Source of the DNA: Gorsachius magnificus
Taxonomy: Eukaryota; Chordata; Aves; Pelecaniformes; Ardeidae
Reading direction: 5' to 3'
Assembly: GCA_034008185.1 (NCBI GenBank)
Contig: CM067109.1
Span: 35,806,885-35,870,884, forward strand
Length of the DNA: 64,000 nt
The position numbers and the translations under genes were made by a program. The notes under the pieces were generated by a model. The model saw only the letters and a program-made list of their open reading frames with translations. It made no database searches and was not told where the DNA came from. Shown here piece after piece: positions 24,733-37,011 of this stretch (its first letter is position 1; every line of letters starts with the position of its first letter).

Positions 24733-25739
24733 CTGTGGTCTGGAATGCATGTTGGATTAATGGTTGAAGCCGCTTCATACTGCAGAAATATACATTATTT
24801 GCTTATTTCTGGAAGACAATCAGGTGCAAAAAAGTTAGAAAGATTGTCTTAGTTGAAGGACTGATGCTATTTTCACACCTTTTCCTGTAGTATAAAATCC
24901 TCCAGTATTCAAATCTGCAAAGTGTTGGAGGGCTCGCAAAAAAGAAATTCTGTGCCACAATGCAGTCTTATCTTCAGTACGGAGGTAGTTTTAAAGCAAC
25001 TTCCCCCCAGGAAATGCGTGAAAAATGAACCATCATAAGGCAATAGCGGCTGTGTTCATCTTTTTCTGCCATCGGTGTATTGCCAGGAGCTTCACGCAGG
25101 CTGCACGTGCTTGCCCTATAGCAGCAGCCTGAAAGAGGTGCAGGTGCCTTGGAAAGGTGAAGCAGAGGATGTGATGGGAAAGCACTTCAGACCCTCGTGT
25201 TCCAGAGGATCACAAGCTAGGACCTGTTGAAGTTGTTTCCTGATTTGGGGCTGGAGAGAATGAGGGGTTAGCTGTGCGGAGTTTAAGCGAACAAATCTAG
25301 AAACGCTTTGAACGACCTTATATAAATGCTGGCACGCAGGAATCACATCAGCAAGGAATCATGTCAACGAGTCCCAGCGGTGCTAGCATTCTGGGGCGTC
25401 CCTGTCACCTTCTCCCACGCTAGGTGAAAACCTCAGTCAGATGACAGGAAGGAGTGAAGGCAAACGGTGACGCAGCAGGGTAATGCTGGGAAAGGCACGA
25501 CTTGCGGCAGCCTTTCCCACTCACAGCATTGCGCAGGAGGTGGTGGCAGGGCTGTGATGTGCAACACGACATGAATTCTCCGCCTGCACATTCAGATCTC
25601 CCAGAACTGTTGTTCCGCTGATGACAAGCAGCGCACCCCTCTAGGTGGCAAATTTCACTAAGCACTGAGCTTTCTCCGGTTGTCTATGTATCCATTTTTC
25701 TCATTATCTCACTGCTCCCAAAAAACCAAACACAGCTGG
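24733..25739. other. Proximal flank of the CpG island, no gene recognised
   Basis: GC content and CpG frequency rise gradually toward 25.7 kb (for example around 25.37-25.62 kb). No supported exon. A minus-strand first intron or the promoter flank would lie here. Confidence 0.4.
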
Positions 25740-25761
25740 ACGGGCTCGGCAGACGCGGCCC

Positions 25762-25850
25762 TTTACCTCAACGCAGAGTGGCGCGCACGCGCGCAGAGAC
25801 ACCTTCACGACGTCAAGAGACGCCCTTAGTTGCACTCCTGTTACCTTCGC
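25762..25850 (-). other. Candidate minus-strand first-exon splice donors
   Basis: Two strong donor sequences on the minus strand: GCGAAG|GTAACA (exon end 25845) and GTTGAG|GTAAAG (exon end 25767). A weaker TCG|GTAAAC lies near 25928. They sit at the left edge of the island, where the first exon of a leftward transcript would end. The exon may be wholly untranslated, because no recognisable protein start precedes it. Confidence 0.3.
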
Positions 25851-27091
25851 AGGCAGGGGGAAGCTTGAACAATGCTCATCTGACAGTGACGCAATAAACC
25901 GCCACTCGCGCGACAAGCCAAGGCGTTTACCGACAGCTCCGATTTTCCGCACAAGCCGGCTACTCCCACCGCAGTGCCGCCCCCCGCCCCCTTTCCGGGG
26001 GCCCCCCCCCGGAACCGGCCTTCCAAGGGCGGTTCCCACCGCGCCCGTCAGGGCCGGCTCGCGCTGGGTACCCGTCACCGCCCGGCGACGGCAGCGCCGC
26101 TCCCCGTGCCCGCGGGCCTCCCGCCCCGCCTCCCCCCTCCCGGCGCCGCCCCTGCACCGCGCCCCGGCGCCGCCGGATCCAAGCGCAGCCCCTGCAGTCG
26201 CCCGGCCGCCCAAACCATCGCGGCCTCCCCCCCCTCCGGGCGGCCGCCCCCGCCGCAGCACCGCGCCGCTTCGCTGGGCGCGGGAGGGAGACGCAGAGCC
26301 GAGGGCGGGCGGGGCGCCGGGGGTGCCCAGGCCCCTACGTACCGCGGGGGCGAGGGGCCCGCGCCCGGCGGCCCACCGAGGCGGAAGGCGAGACGGGGCG
26401 AGGATGATTCCGGGCTCCGCGCCCAGGGTCTGCGCGGGGCTGGGCCCCGGCGGGGGGCGGCCTGTTGGGGCCCCGCAGCGCTGTTGCGGCGGCGCTCGGC
26501 CCTGCGGGAGGCGCCCGGCCGCCGGCGGCGCGCGAGCGTCTGCCGGGGCCGGGCGGGGGCCGGGCCGGGGCGGAGGGAGGGAGGACGCAGGCGGGGAGAC
26601 TTCGTCGTCCTCGGCAGCGAGCCAGGCGCCGGCGGCGGTAGCCTCTCCTCCGCAGCAGCCGGCACGGCTGGGCCCCGGCTGCGGGCTGCGCCCCAGCTGG
26701 AGGCTCCCCGCGGCGGCCGTGCCGCCCCCGAGCCTGCGCTGAGCGCCCCGGCGTCCCCGCGGCGGGGCCGCTCTCGGGAGGGCGGGCGCCGCCGGCTGGC
26801 CGCAGCCGGGAGCGATGCCGGTCGGCGCCCGCTCAGCGCCCCGCGGGGCGCAGCCCGACGCCGGCTTCCTTGCCCCCGCCCGCCGGGGGCCGGCCGGGGA
26901 GGGCGGCGAGCGGCCCCAGCCCCCCGCCAGGCCGGCGGGCGGGCCGGGCGGCAGATGGGGGCTTCTTCCCCCCCCCTTCCCCCCCCGCTGGCGAGGCTGC
27001 CACCGCCTCCGCCTGCCCCTCCGCTGCCTGCCTCCTCCCGGCACCCTGCCGGACCCGCGCTCGCTCCCGCTCCGGCTTCCCCGGACTCGCC

Positions 27092-27260
27092 ATGAGCGGC
27101 GGCGCCGCTCGCTTACCGCCGCCCCCCGCCCTCTGCCCACCGCCGCCGCCCCTCCACGGGCCGACCCTGCCGGAGCCGGGAGCGCGCAGCCAGGGCCGGG
27201 GTAGCCCTGCCGGCCACGGCGCACCCCGCGCCGCCCCGGGAGCCAGAGGCCTGCCGCCAG
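27092..27260 (+). CDS. Candidate first coding exon of a plus-strand gene
   Basis: ATG at 27092 in good Kozak context (GCC before ATG). It opens 56 codons plus one base and ends at a consensus donor, CCGCCAG|GTGAGA. The predicted N-terminus starts MSGGAARLPPPP and continues rich in Pro, Gly, Ala and Arg, so it would be disordered. Such N-termini are common in vertebrate first exons encoded in CpG islands. No gene family could be recognised from it. The frame is also open upstream of the ATG because stop codons are rare at this GC content, so coding status rests on the ATG context and the donor. If translation starts elsewhere this may be a 5' UTR exon. Confidence 0.3.
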
Positions 27261-27387
27261 GTGAGAGGGAAGGGTGCCCCGGGGGAGGGGGAGTAGCTCC
27301 GAACGTCCCACCCCCTCCCGGCAGCGCGGCCGGCCCGAGGGCCTCGAAGTTGTCGTCCGCAGCGCCCGGAGTGGCGGCCGCCCCGGG

Positions 27388-27450
27388 GGGGTCCGGCCGC
27401 GGGGCCGGGGGGGGGACGGGCGGGCGGGGAACCCCGGAGCGGGGGGAGGC
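27388..27450 (+). other. G-quadruplex-prone G-run block in putative intron 1
   Basis: The plus strand has consecutive G-runs: gggggg near 27388, gggg and a run of at least nine G from about 27401, ggg, ggg, gggg, and gggggg at about 27441. Loops are short. The block starts about 130 bp after the putative donor at 27260, a position where such runs are enriched in vertebrate genes and face the nascent RNA. Confidence 0.5.
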
Positions 27451-27907
27451 AAGTCGCGGCGGCTGCCGACAGTCCGTATGTCGCCCGGCCAGCCGCGGGG
27501 TGCCCGGGGCTCCCTAAGCGTCGGTGGCTGGCGCGGCCATGGCTTTTTCCCCGCCGGTCGGGATGCGGCGTTGTGAAACGCGGGCGGCCTGCGGTGCTGG
27601 GGCTGGGGGTGTCGCCTCCGGCTGTCGTGCCGCTGCCCGCACCGCTGCCCGCGCTTCCCCGCCCCGCGTCCCGTCTGTCGGCCCCGGCCGGGGGGGTTGC
27701 GCGCGCCGGGCGGGGCTCGTTGCCCTCGCCGCGGCGGTGGCCGCATCTCATGCGAGGCTCCGGTGTGCCGCGGCCGCGCCGGGGCCTGGCCGGCCCTGCC
27801 CGCTTTCCCTCCTCCCTACCGTCGGCCGCCGGCCTGCAGAAGCCCGCCCTGGGGCTCCGCGGGGCGCCCGCCGCGGCAGCGCTGCTGGAAGGTTTTGGGG
27901 GGTGTGG

Positions 27908-27922
27908 GTGTGTGTGTGTGTG
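27908..27922 (+). repeat. (GT)n microsatellite
   Basis: A short GT dinucleotide run at the right edge of the CpG island. Confidence 0.8.
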
Positions 27923-30900
27923 ATGTGCCCGTGTCCCTGAATCAGGCGCTGCCCCTCGCAGCGGGCTGCCGGTGTCTGTGGAAATGCACGGTTTACAGCG
28001 GCAGGTCACCTCAGGTTCCTGCGGGTAACTCCAAAATGCCTCGAAAGTCACCCTGCCCCTGTGGGAATTGCGGTGGAGTTCCTTCGGGGTACTCAACGGC
28101 TGCCCCTTAAACGTGTTCTTGAGTTTTCTAATAGAAACAGCCAGCAGCAAGATCTCTCTTTGGAACCAGTTCTGGGCATGTGCTGCACTTGTCCTGGAGC
28201 TATGATGTTTTCAGGACTGAGGTCCCAATGTCTTGGTTGATGTGATTATTGTGAAACACCAGAGCCTCTTCCAAGACTGCAGTGGAGTTTCCCACATGCT
28301 TAAATTTAAACGAGTGTCTGTGTGGTTTCAGGACTGGGGCCTTAGATGTTCTAAGCTGTTGTTTGTCAGTGGCAGCAAGAATGAAACTGTTTATGTATGT
28401 ATGAAGTTAGTAATTAGGAAGTGGTATGGGAGAACAGTACAAAACAAAATATCATTCTCTGGGCCTGGAGGGTGAAGAAATGAGATCTCTAATTAGTCTT
28501 TTCTTAGAACATATTTTTAGTGGTGCTCAACTTGCATGATTCACAGAAGTCTGCAGTATGATTGTTTATGCTGATGGAAATCTTGCTCTGAAATGAAGTA
28601 GGTTTTATAGATAAGTTCCTCTTTAAATCTGCAGTTGACAGCATATTAAAGGATTACCATGTATAAAGCTGAGGAAGAACTCAAATTTTTACCTTTGATT
28701 TGTGTTACATATCTCAAAAATAGCTTTTCCTATGTACTGAGACCACACAGTGCACTGGGAAGATCAGTCTCTCCTGTCTAGCTATTTGGGCCTTCCAAAT
28801 AACACATATAGGAGGAAAATATTCTTCCCATATAGGTGACCTGGAAATGGAGGTTTTACAAAAATTTGAAATACAGTTTCATCAGGTTTTAAAATTGCTT
28901 GGACATTCTTGGTGTAGATGATAACCTTTTCTTAAAGCTTGATCTCAGAACCTCTCGTAGTAATCTGATAGACAAATAGACCTAGTATGTTATTATTGGG
29001 AGATAAAAGCTTTTGTATTTCGCGTGACTTGGAAAATTTTGGTGGAGGAAAGAATTATAACCCTTACCATATAATGAATTTGTCACAGGCTTAGTGTGCA
29101 AAGACCTCACTGATGCATTAGGGAATGGTGAGCTTTTTCTTCTTCCAAAAGGGAAGGGGCTTTTTGGGGTTGTCCTGAAGTTTTGCTATTTACTAGCACA
29201 GATCCTGTGCTTAAAAGTCCTGTGCTTACTGGTAACTGGAATATTCAGGACCGGTTTGCTCAAAAGAGCTCTTGCAGATGCCCAAGTTAAATGATTACAT
29301 TTTACAGTATACTTAGGTCACAGTAACAGGTGAATGTTTGTTGTTAGTTGTGATCTCAACAATACATAAAATGTTTTCATGTAGTGTGATGTCTGATTCA
29401 TCTTCTAATTATGAGATAATATGTCACAATTTACAGACAAATCTAGGAAATTTCTAGATCGGGGATGAGAGATGTATTTTTTTCCTCCAAAGGGACTGTT
29501 ATTCTAACTTTCTGAAAGTCTACCCGTTTCATTCAAATATTTGCCACCAGAGGAAAAAAAATGATGAACCAAACTCTGGCATCAGGGCTGAACTTGGATT
29601 GTTTTGCTGAGCATCCTCTTAGTCATGCTCTTGAAAGCAGTAGTGTCCTATTGGTGGTCCTAATGTATTAACTTTTGATAAAAATCTGTATGGTGATCTG
29701 GTCGTCAAACTTGATGGGTTAGTGAAATTACGGTAGTTTACAAGCAAGGTGGAGAGAATGTTTACTATTTCTTTTCCCCCAGCAGAGAAATTTTTAGTGA
29801 TGGCTGGTTCTTTTTTTTGTTGTCATCATTTCTTTTGTATTTTTCTCCCAAACAGTGTGGGTCAACAGAAGGGAAAGTCTCTATTCATGGCTGTCAAATT
29901 AGTGGAAGAGTATTGGACTAGAAAATGCTGCCCTGAAGAGTTTATTCTTTGATTCATTCAAGGAAATTGATCCTGATCTTAAGAGGCACTTCACCTTCCA
30001 TAAAGTACTTTGACTCCACTGGGTCACATGCATCTTCTCACTAAAAAAGAGAAGCCCACCTAGCGGCAAGGTTATCAACTAGGAGGAGAAAAGTGTGTCC
30101 ATAGTGGAAATTCTCAGACCTTTTCAGCTGCACTTTTTCATACGATCTATATTAACATCTTCAAGTTTTGCTGTATTTGGAAAGGAAAGATAGCTTTTGA
30201 AAGTTGTGGTGTACTTAAGATGCTGGTGTGATGTCTATAGCTGGTGAAAGCAGCTTTTCTCTTAAATGTTATTGTCGTGCGTATCTGCTTTTTGGATGTC
30301 GTCAGGTAAACTTTGCTAAATTTAATTAACTTGCTTGCCCTCCTTACGTTGCCAAGTCTTTAGTTAGAATAACTTTAAAACTAAAATTATTGTTTAAGAT
30401 GCACATGAGGCTAAGTTATCTAGGCAGATAACTAGGGATCTGCTAAGACTTTCAGTTTGGAGAAGCTGAAACTGCTGATGAAAGGATCAGTGCCAGTTTT
30501 CAAACATATGCATAACTATGGAATGTGAGGGGATGGACTTGCTTGTAGAGGTAGTACTAGTGTGTCAATTAAGTGCAGTAGAATGCTGTTTGAATTCATA
30601 GTGATTCCACCTAATGCTGCATATGCTAAGCAGTTACAAGTACTGAAACTCCTTCTATGTTCATATTGGCACATGCAAGCTTTTGTGCCTTTATAGCAGT
30701 TGTGCATATTTATGCCATCTATGCGTGGTTTTGTTCTCAAACTGGAAACCAGTTACTGCGGCTTCACAGTGACTGTCATACTTAATTCTCGCATGCCTGG
30801 AGATAGATGCGAGTTTTCTGATTTATGTCACAGTGATGCCTTCGTAGCCTAATAACCATGTAAAATAAAGCAAGATGGGAAGATAACTTCTTACTAAGAA

Positions 30901-31658
30901 GTGAAGCACATTCAATATGTGGATGGTTTTCAAGAGTTGTAATTGATTTTGATAGAATAAAAACAAACAGACAAAAAAACCCCAAACTGGAAACCAATAT
31001 GGCAGCACCTTTATTTGAATTTTATTAAAGTGTGATATTTCTAAGTAAAAAAAGTGGCTTGTTGGTACTTCCTGGATAGAATTACCGCAATGTTGTAAAT
31101 CTGTTACTGGGCGTATTTGTTGGGTAGGACTAATCTGTTCTGGACAGTAGATTGTAATTACCTTTAGTATCTCAGAACTTGTTATTATAACGTTGGTGTG
31201 TTGGTTTTGCTAGTTTTGAATTATAAAGGAAGATATAAGGCTTTGTTTTTTACATAAAGTAGTTGTACTCAAAATAGATTCTAGTAATCATGTAATGAAT
31301 GTAAGCAGACGTACATTGAATGTTTATGTCAAGAAGGTAGTTATAAAAGAAATTGGTTCCATATTTATGGGATTTATTTGGGAGATAAATGCAAATATAA
31401 TTCCGTAATTATTTTCAGATAACGTACATTTGTTTTAAGTCATTCTCTGTGACTACTTTATCACTGTATTTTTTATTTCACTTTGACTTTCTTTGGTAAA
31501 TTAACATGTAGTGCTTATAGAAATGGGAAATTATGATTTTATGGCCTGAAATTGTTCTATGCCATAAATGTACTGTAGAAAGTTACTTTGGAGGTGTCCT
31601 TTTTAGCTGTCAGCACCAACCAGCTTAAGAGAATGCTAGCAAATATTGATATTCCCTG

Positions 31659-31670
31659 CCCCCCCCCCCC
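31659..31670 (+). repeat. Poly-C run, 12 bp
   Basis: Twelve consecutive C residues in AT-rich surroundings. Confidence 0.95.
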
Positions 31671-32471
31671 GACAAAAGTATTTAAAGGTAGTGTGAGACT
31701 GAGATTAATTTATTTTAAGGAAAATTAATAAAATCAAATTAATATAATAATATAATTAATTTAATTGTAATTCTTGCACTATGGACAACTTTATCCTTGC
31801 TTATATGGGCATATTTCAAATGTAAAATAAGCAAGAGCACAGAAATGAAAAAATTCCAAATTGTCTCTACAGTACAAATTTCAACTTAATAATAGGAAAA
31901 AAAGAGATAAGCATTTAATTTTGAAATGCATGCTCTGCTTTGCAACATCTGCTTATGAAATAATCTAAATTATCATTTTGGTACAATCCATCCAGATTAT
32001 TGCCAGTACCTGTTGATTTGAACTTCATGACCTACTGGAACTGATCCTTCAGCTGTCAGGACTGTGGGTTTGGGGTCTACACAGAAAAACATAATACAGA
32101 GCTGCAATGGAGCTGGCAATCAATTTGGTTTGTAAACTCACCCGTTTTTTGTTAGCTACTGCCTTGGCTAAAAGTTGTTTCCCTCTAGAAAATGGGGGAG
32201 AAATTATGTTAGGAGGGGAAGTGTTAGATGTGTGTGTTGATTTTTCTACTGGTGTGACTCCACTGGTATGAAGATGGCATGGATTTGCAGCTGAAAAGCA
32301 GTTTAGGTCTGATGCCTTGTACAGTTTTTGTTAGAGTTTGTCTGGTTTTGAACTGGTGATCTGAGTTAAAGTAACTAGTAACAGATAATTGATGATTCAA
32401 TGTGCAGTACAGTCTCAGTTCAAAGAAAAGGAATGTCATGAAAAATTACAGGTGTACATATGTATGTGCGC

Positions 32472-32487
32472 GTGTGTGTGTGTGTGT
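32472..32487 (+). repeat. (GT)n microsatellite
   Basis: An uninterrupted GT dinucleotide run preceded by gcgc. Confidence 0.85.
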
Positions 32488-35400
32488 ATATTAGCTTTGT
32501 TCATGTCCTAACAGTTTCCTCTTACGTCTGCATGATTTTTCTGTGTTCAGTGACAATATTACAACTCTTGCATTTTCATATCCATCTGAAGTTGGCATCC
32601 CAGGCACATTGCATGTGCCATTTGAGCCTTGAGCTATTTCTTTCCAAGGTGAAATTACTACAGAAAAGAAGTTAGGCAGAAGGGTGCATTTTGTACTCTC
32701 ACTGCTTCACCCATGCCTTCAGATGAATGTAGAGACTGAAAAGTCAACGCTATTCTCAACATAGTTAGAGAAGTATGTTTGTCATGTCAAAAAAATGTTA
32801 AAATGAGAAATTGCTTTAAAGGATATTAATAAACATGATTGTGAACATTGTAAAACCTTGGAAAAGCTGTGCTCCTCTAAAAAACAAAGTTGGGTTTTTT
32901 CCTTGCCTTTTTATATTTAGTTTTGCTGCTTATACAGCCCTTTTTTTCACCCACAAATTATCTTGGCAAAATGAAATTCACATATGCACAGAATCTTTCT
33001 GACCTGTGGTTTTTTTCCTGAGAAAGATAGGCTTTAAATGTTCTTCAACCAATAGCATTGCAGCTTTTTTTCTTAGTTCTTGTACCGCAGGTATTTTGAG
33101 TGGTCTCTCATATGGCATCTGCTTCATATCAGAAGTTCAGATGGAGATGTCATCTGAACATAAGAGTTGTCGGTGTTAATGTGATGCAAGATGTGGGTGG
33201 GATAACAAGAAGGCAGAGTACCAAAATGTCAGAGAGCATCTTAGGAGGTTTGCAGTGGGAGCTCCCTTTGCATGAATATTCTAGTATCATGGTGCTTGCT
33301 TTCTCCCACCTTTGTTTTTCTGGGTTTTGTTTGTTTTGTTGTGGGGTTTTTCTTGTGCTGGTGGCGTTTTTTTTGTTTAATACCTTCTGGTTGCATTCTT
33401 CTGTGCTTGCTCTAAACTGTTTTTTTCTTCTTTCTGTATGTGAAGTAAAATAAATAAATGCTTGGTTGTTAGAATTCCCTGAATGAGGAAAAGATTCTCC
33501 ATTCTTGAGGGGAAAAATACTGTTGTCCTTGTGCTCTGATGGCTTAAATAAGGCTTCTTTCTCAAAGTTACTTGATGTGTGATGTAGAGCAAAGAATGCA
33601 TACTTTGCTTTATTTAGGGAAAGATGCAGGAAGTGGGTTTTGAAATAGTAAGTCATAGGTATTTTCAGAAGTATTTTAAGTAAGCACAATGTACAGTGGG
33701 TGTGGGGTTTTTTTTTTTTCTGAGCTTCTCAAATGCACACACGTACTCCCAATGTTCATTCTTAAAACACTCTTCCCTAGATCTTTCTCAGTGGAGATCC
33801 TGGCATCCCACCTCTAAGCTCCTGGGTTGCTGTTACCATTATCACTGGCATCATGGTTAGGTTGAGCCTCTGCATCCTCCCTCTCGTGCAAGCCCTTTGC
33901 AGCCATGACGTATGAAAAAGTAACATCTGTGATCAGTCTGTTGGTGGTAAAATGTGTCAAGATGTTTCTCTAATTTCTCCTGTAATGACTGGGTTTCTGC
34001 ATCCACACAGATATGTTGCTTGCTGCATTGTCCAGCAGCTGGTGTGGTTTTCTTGGATGTCATAATAACCAGCTCTTAGTGAAATGCTGTAGTATTTCAG
34101 AACTCACAACTAAGCATTTGGGCTTGGTCACCAGCTTCTGGGACAATCACAAATGGGAAATGATAATCTTAAAAGGAGACATTCTCCACTTTAATTGCCC
34201 CCCCCTCCCCCCAAAAAAAAATAATCAGAAAGGCTTACTTAAGTCTTTAATTGAATTTTTGTTCTTTTGTATCATGTACACAACTGTAGCACAAGGCTAT
34301 GCAGCCAGTATCAAAAAGAACATATACTGTTAAAGAGTGTTTATGATTGTTTTAAATATCCCTTATGAATAAGGGAATCGCATTTTTTCCTATAATACTA
34401 CTGATATGTGCTCCAGGGCACATTTCTTTGGAAGGAGGGCAGGAGGAAGGTTGTTAGTTACATTACATATTTTCTGCATGTCTGTATATGGAGGAGTAAA
34501 GTATGATTTCTATGAATCTTATTAAAATACTGCATACTTGGAAAATTGCCTGTTAGGAAGACTACCCTTAAATAGTTTAAAAATTGCTGAAAGTCATACA
34601 CCGTATTTGTTCGCACTACTTCTACTTGTATGAGAGTCTGGGGGTTGGCTATTAAACCACAAAGTATGGCTAGTAGCGTTAACTGTATATATAGAACAGT
34701 TGGGTCTGTTGGAGAAGACATGAAGCAGCATGAGAGATGTACTATTGAACCTGCACCAAGGAACTGTGACATACAGTTTGAAAACATTTGCTGCATGTTT
34801 TTTCAGCGCAGCTGGAAGTTATGCCCTCTTATCTTTTGCTGCTTTGCACCTGGTGTGTGTTGAGGTTCTGGAGTGAAGACATTAGCGATTTACATTTACT
34901 ATCTGCTTGGGTTTTTGCTCTGTGAAGATTTGGTTTTTAGGCACATGGATACTTCTGCCTTCATTAAGAGCATGTGCAAATATTTGCAGGATCTGAAATG
35001 TGGTGGTGTTTGTTTGTTGGTTTTGGTTTTTTCCTGTGCACAGGTCAACATTTTAAAGTGATTTTTTTTCCCCCCCTTGAAAATGTGTTTATCTGCCTAT
35101 TTTTAGTGTGTGCAAGCTTTTTGTATAGATCTGCATGGCATCACTTTTTTCATGTTTCTAAGTTAATACGGCAGGAGGTCGAGCAGGAGTAAACAATAGC
35201 TTTTGGAAATTATTTTTGTGCAGATTTGGTAGTAGGTTATAGAGCCTTTTGGCTTAGAAGTGCCAGAGTTTATGATCCCTGTGGTTTGTGTCTGTTTTGG
35301 GGCAAGATTACATAAAGTGTTTATAATATGATCTGAAAATTGCTTTTGCAGATGATTTTGGAGGTTGGATACTTTTTAGACTTTTGCAGTTTCAGAAATT

Positions 35401-36367
35401 CCTTATGACTTTTGGAGGTTTGGGAGTGAAATCTTTTAGCCACTGGTATGCAAAGTGCGTTGAAACTTAAGAAATCTGTGACTGTTCTTGTAAAGAAGTA
35501 AAGCAGAAAACTGTGGTACATGCTGCAGTGGCATATTCCAAGAAACTGGGAGTCAAGATATATTTGACGTTCTTCGTAGGTGTCTGTTGAGTTGGACTGA
35601 AGAAGGGAGGGAGGCACACCTAGAAAAATGTTCCTTTCTTCATTGAAACTTCATTTTATCTTTAAAACATTGGTAGTTAATTGTACTCACAGGGTCTTTC
35701 TCTTGCTCACTGTGTAGTATTTTGGCTGGTCATCCATAATGCTAAGCCATAGAAGTGTGTATATAAACACTTGTTTAAACCAATAATCTGCAACAGTTTT
35801 GGATTAATGAAATGTTAAATGGATTTATTTTTCTCTTCCTATTTTTACATTTGTCTAAGTATGAGAAAACTTGGTCATCCTGAATGACCCCGAGTTTGAT
35901 GGTTGTGTCACTTACGTTCTGAAACCTGCAGTGGAGTTCTCAGGAGAAAATGTTTAGCCAGTTTGTAAATTCATAATATGCTAGTTAGCTCCTACTCTGG
36001 AAAAATGGGGTTTTGGTTTTTTTTTTTGCCGGGGGGGGGCGTGGGGTGGGGTGTGCAGGCAAGAGGATGGGAGGAGGGGATCTGTTTTTATGCAGTGAGA
36101 TACAAAAAGTACTAATAATGAAGACTTTGAACACAGGAAAAATAAAGGTTTTGTTGCATGTTGGCTGCTTTTTAGAAAGAGGGCATAGTGAACATGAGGG
36201 ATTAGGGAAGAGCTATGAAAGTAAAAATATGTTAACAGTGACTAGGATGGTGTCAGCTCACAAACTTGAAAAAAAAACCCCTCCTATTACTGAACAACAT
36301 ACCTGTCTGGTGGAATAGTAGTCCTCCAAGCTAGTTCACAGGTTACACCATACTGTGGGGATGAGTC

Positions 36368-36409
36368 AGGTGTGTTATTCAGAGGGACAGGTGTGCTATT
36401 CAGAGGGAC
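36368..36409 (+). repeat. Tandem duplication, 21 bp x 2
   Basis: Two adjacent copies of aggtgtgYtattcagagggac differ at one base (T/C). They lie at the 5' side of the CR1 copy that follows and may be a local duplication at the edge of that insertion. Confidence 0.9.
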
Positions 36410-37011
36410 TTTGGCAGGCTGCAGAACTGGGGGACCTTGTGGCATTCAGCAAAGGCAAATGCCAAGTCTTGCACTGGGGCAGAACAACAGTGTGCAAAAG
36501 ATTGGGCTGGGGGATGAATGGGTGGGTTGCAGCTCTGCTGAAAGGGTAGATACTCCGTGGAGTGAGCTTGCTTGAAGACACTAAGATGATGTAGGGGCTG
36601 GAGCCTGTGACCTGTGAGGAGAAGTTGAGGCAACTAGGGTTGCACAGCGTGGTGGAGAGATGGCTCGGGGAGATCTCAGTGCTGTCTAACCTTCTCTCAT
36701 GGGAGGATGCAGAAAAGATAGAGCCGGACTCTTGCAGGCTGCTAGGGTAAGAGGCTGGGAATAGGACTTGGGCTGGAACACATGAATTTCTGGTCAGATA
36801 TTGGGAAGAATTTTTTTTCACCCCAGAGGTTGTCAAGCACTGGAGCAGAGAACTAGATACGTTATGGAATATACAGCTTTGGAGATACTCAAAATTTAGC
36901 CAGACAAGGCACTGGGTAGCCTGCTCTAAATTGGTCTGATCTGACCAGGGTGATTAGATTAGGTGACTTCCAGCAGTCTCTCTCAACCTGAGTAACCCTG
37001 TATGATGCTGT
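36410..37011 (+). mobile_element. CR1 LINE, diverged 3'-end copy
   Basis: Plus-strand CR1. It starts in late ORF2/3'-region text (gggaccttgtggcattcagc, then aatgccaagtcttgcactgg), continues through caacagtgtgcaaaagattg and the ttgggaagaa and gtgacttccagcag regions, and ends near the degraded tail (gtatgatgctg). Substitutions and small indels show considerable age. Frames on both strands within it (36.4-36.8 kb) derive from the repeat. Confidence 0.85.

Larger units (their letters stand above)
25740..27950. promoter_or_regulatory. CpG island, probable bidirectional promoter
   Basis: About 2.2 kb of extremely GC- and CpG-rich DNA with sharp edges in an otherwise AT-rich, CpG-poor window. This is the hallmark of a vertebrate housekeeping or developmental promoter. 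Motifs at the left side include a GCGCACGCGCGC NRF1-like site (about 25781), a CGACGTCA CRE-like half site (about 25808) and TGACGCAAT (about 25887), an ATF/C-EBP composite-like element. Many GC boxes (ccgcccc, ggggcgg) are present. Splice donors point outward on both sides: minus strand near 25767/25845 and plus strand at 27261. No TATA box is obvious. Transcription start sites cannot be fixed from sequence alone. Confidence 0.96.
27951..36367. other. About 8.4 kb of probable intron, no exon recognised
   Basis: AT-rich DNA with a clear excess of T and G on the plus strand (many ttttt, tggttttg strings), consistent with plus-strand transcription from the island. It includes a C12 run (31659-31670), a (GT)n run (about 32472-32487) and an AT-only patch near 31.72-31.76 kb. 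The 179-codon minus-strand frame at 33150-33689 is rich in Lys, Asn and Thr as expected from the complement of T-rich DNA, and has no recognisable domain. Confidence 0.5.

Noticed and set aside
25704..27746. A 680-codon minus-strand open frame across the CpG island, with overlapping long frames on both strands (for example 25974-27095 plus)
   Set aside because: At such GC content stop codons are rare, so long frames open in several registers at once. The peptides are low-complexity Pro/Arg/Gly/Ala with no domain. They are artefacts of composition.
27113..28150. A 345-codon minus-strand frame at the right edge of the island
   Set aside because: Same compositional cause. It overlaps the plus-strand candidate exon and has no recognisable domain.
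33150..33689. A 179-codon minus-strand frame, the longest outside GC-rich and repeat DNA
   Set aside because: Composition (Lys, Asn, Thr, Ser-rich) mirrors the T/G-rich plus strand. No domain, start context or splice structure supports it.
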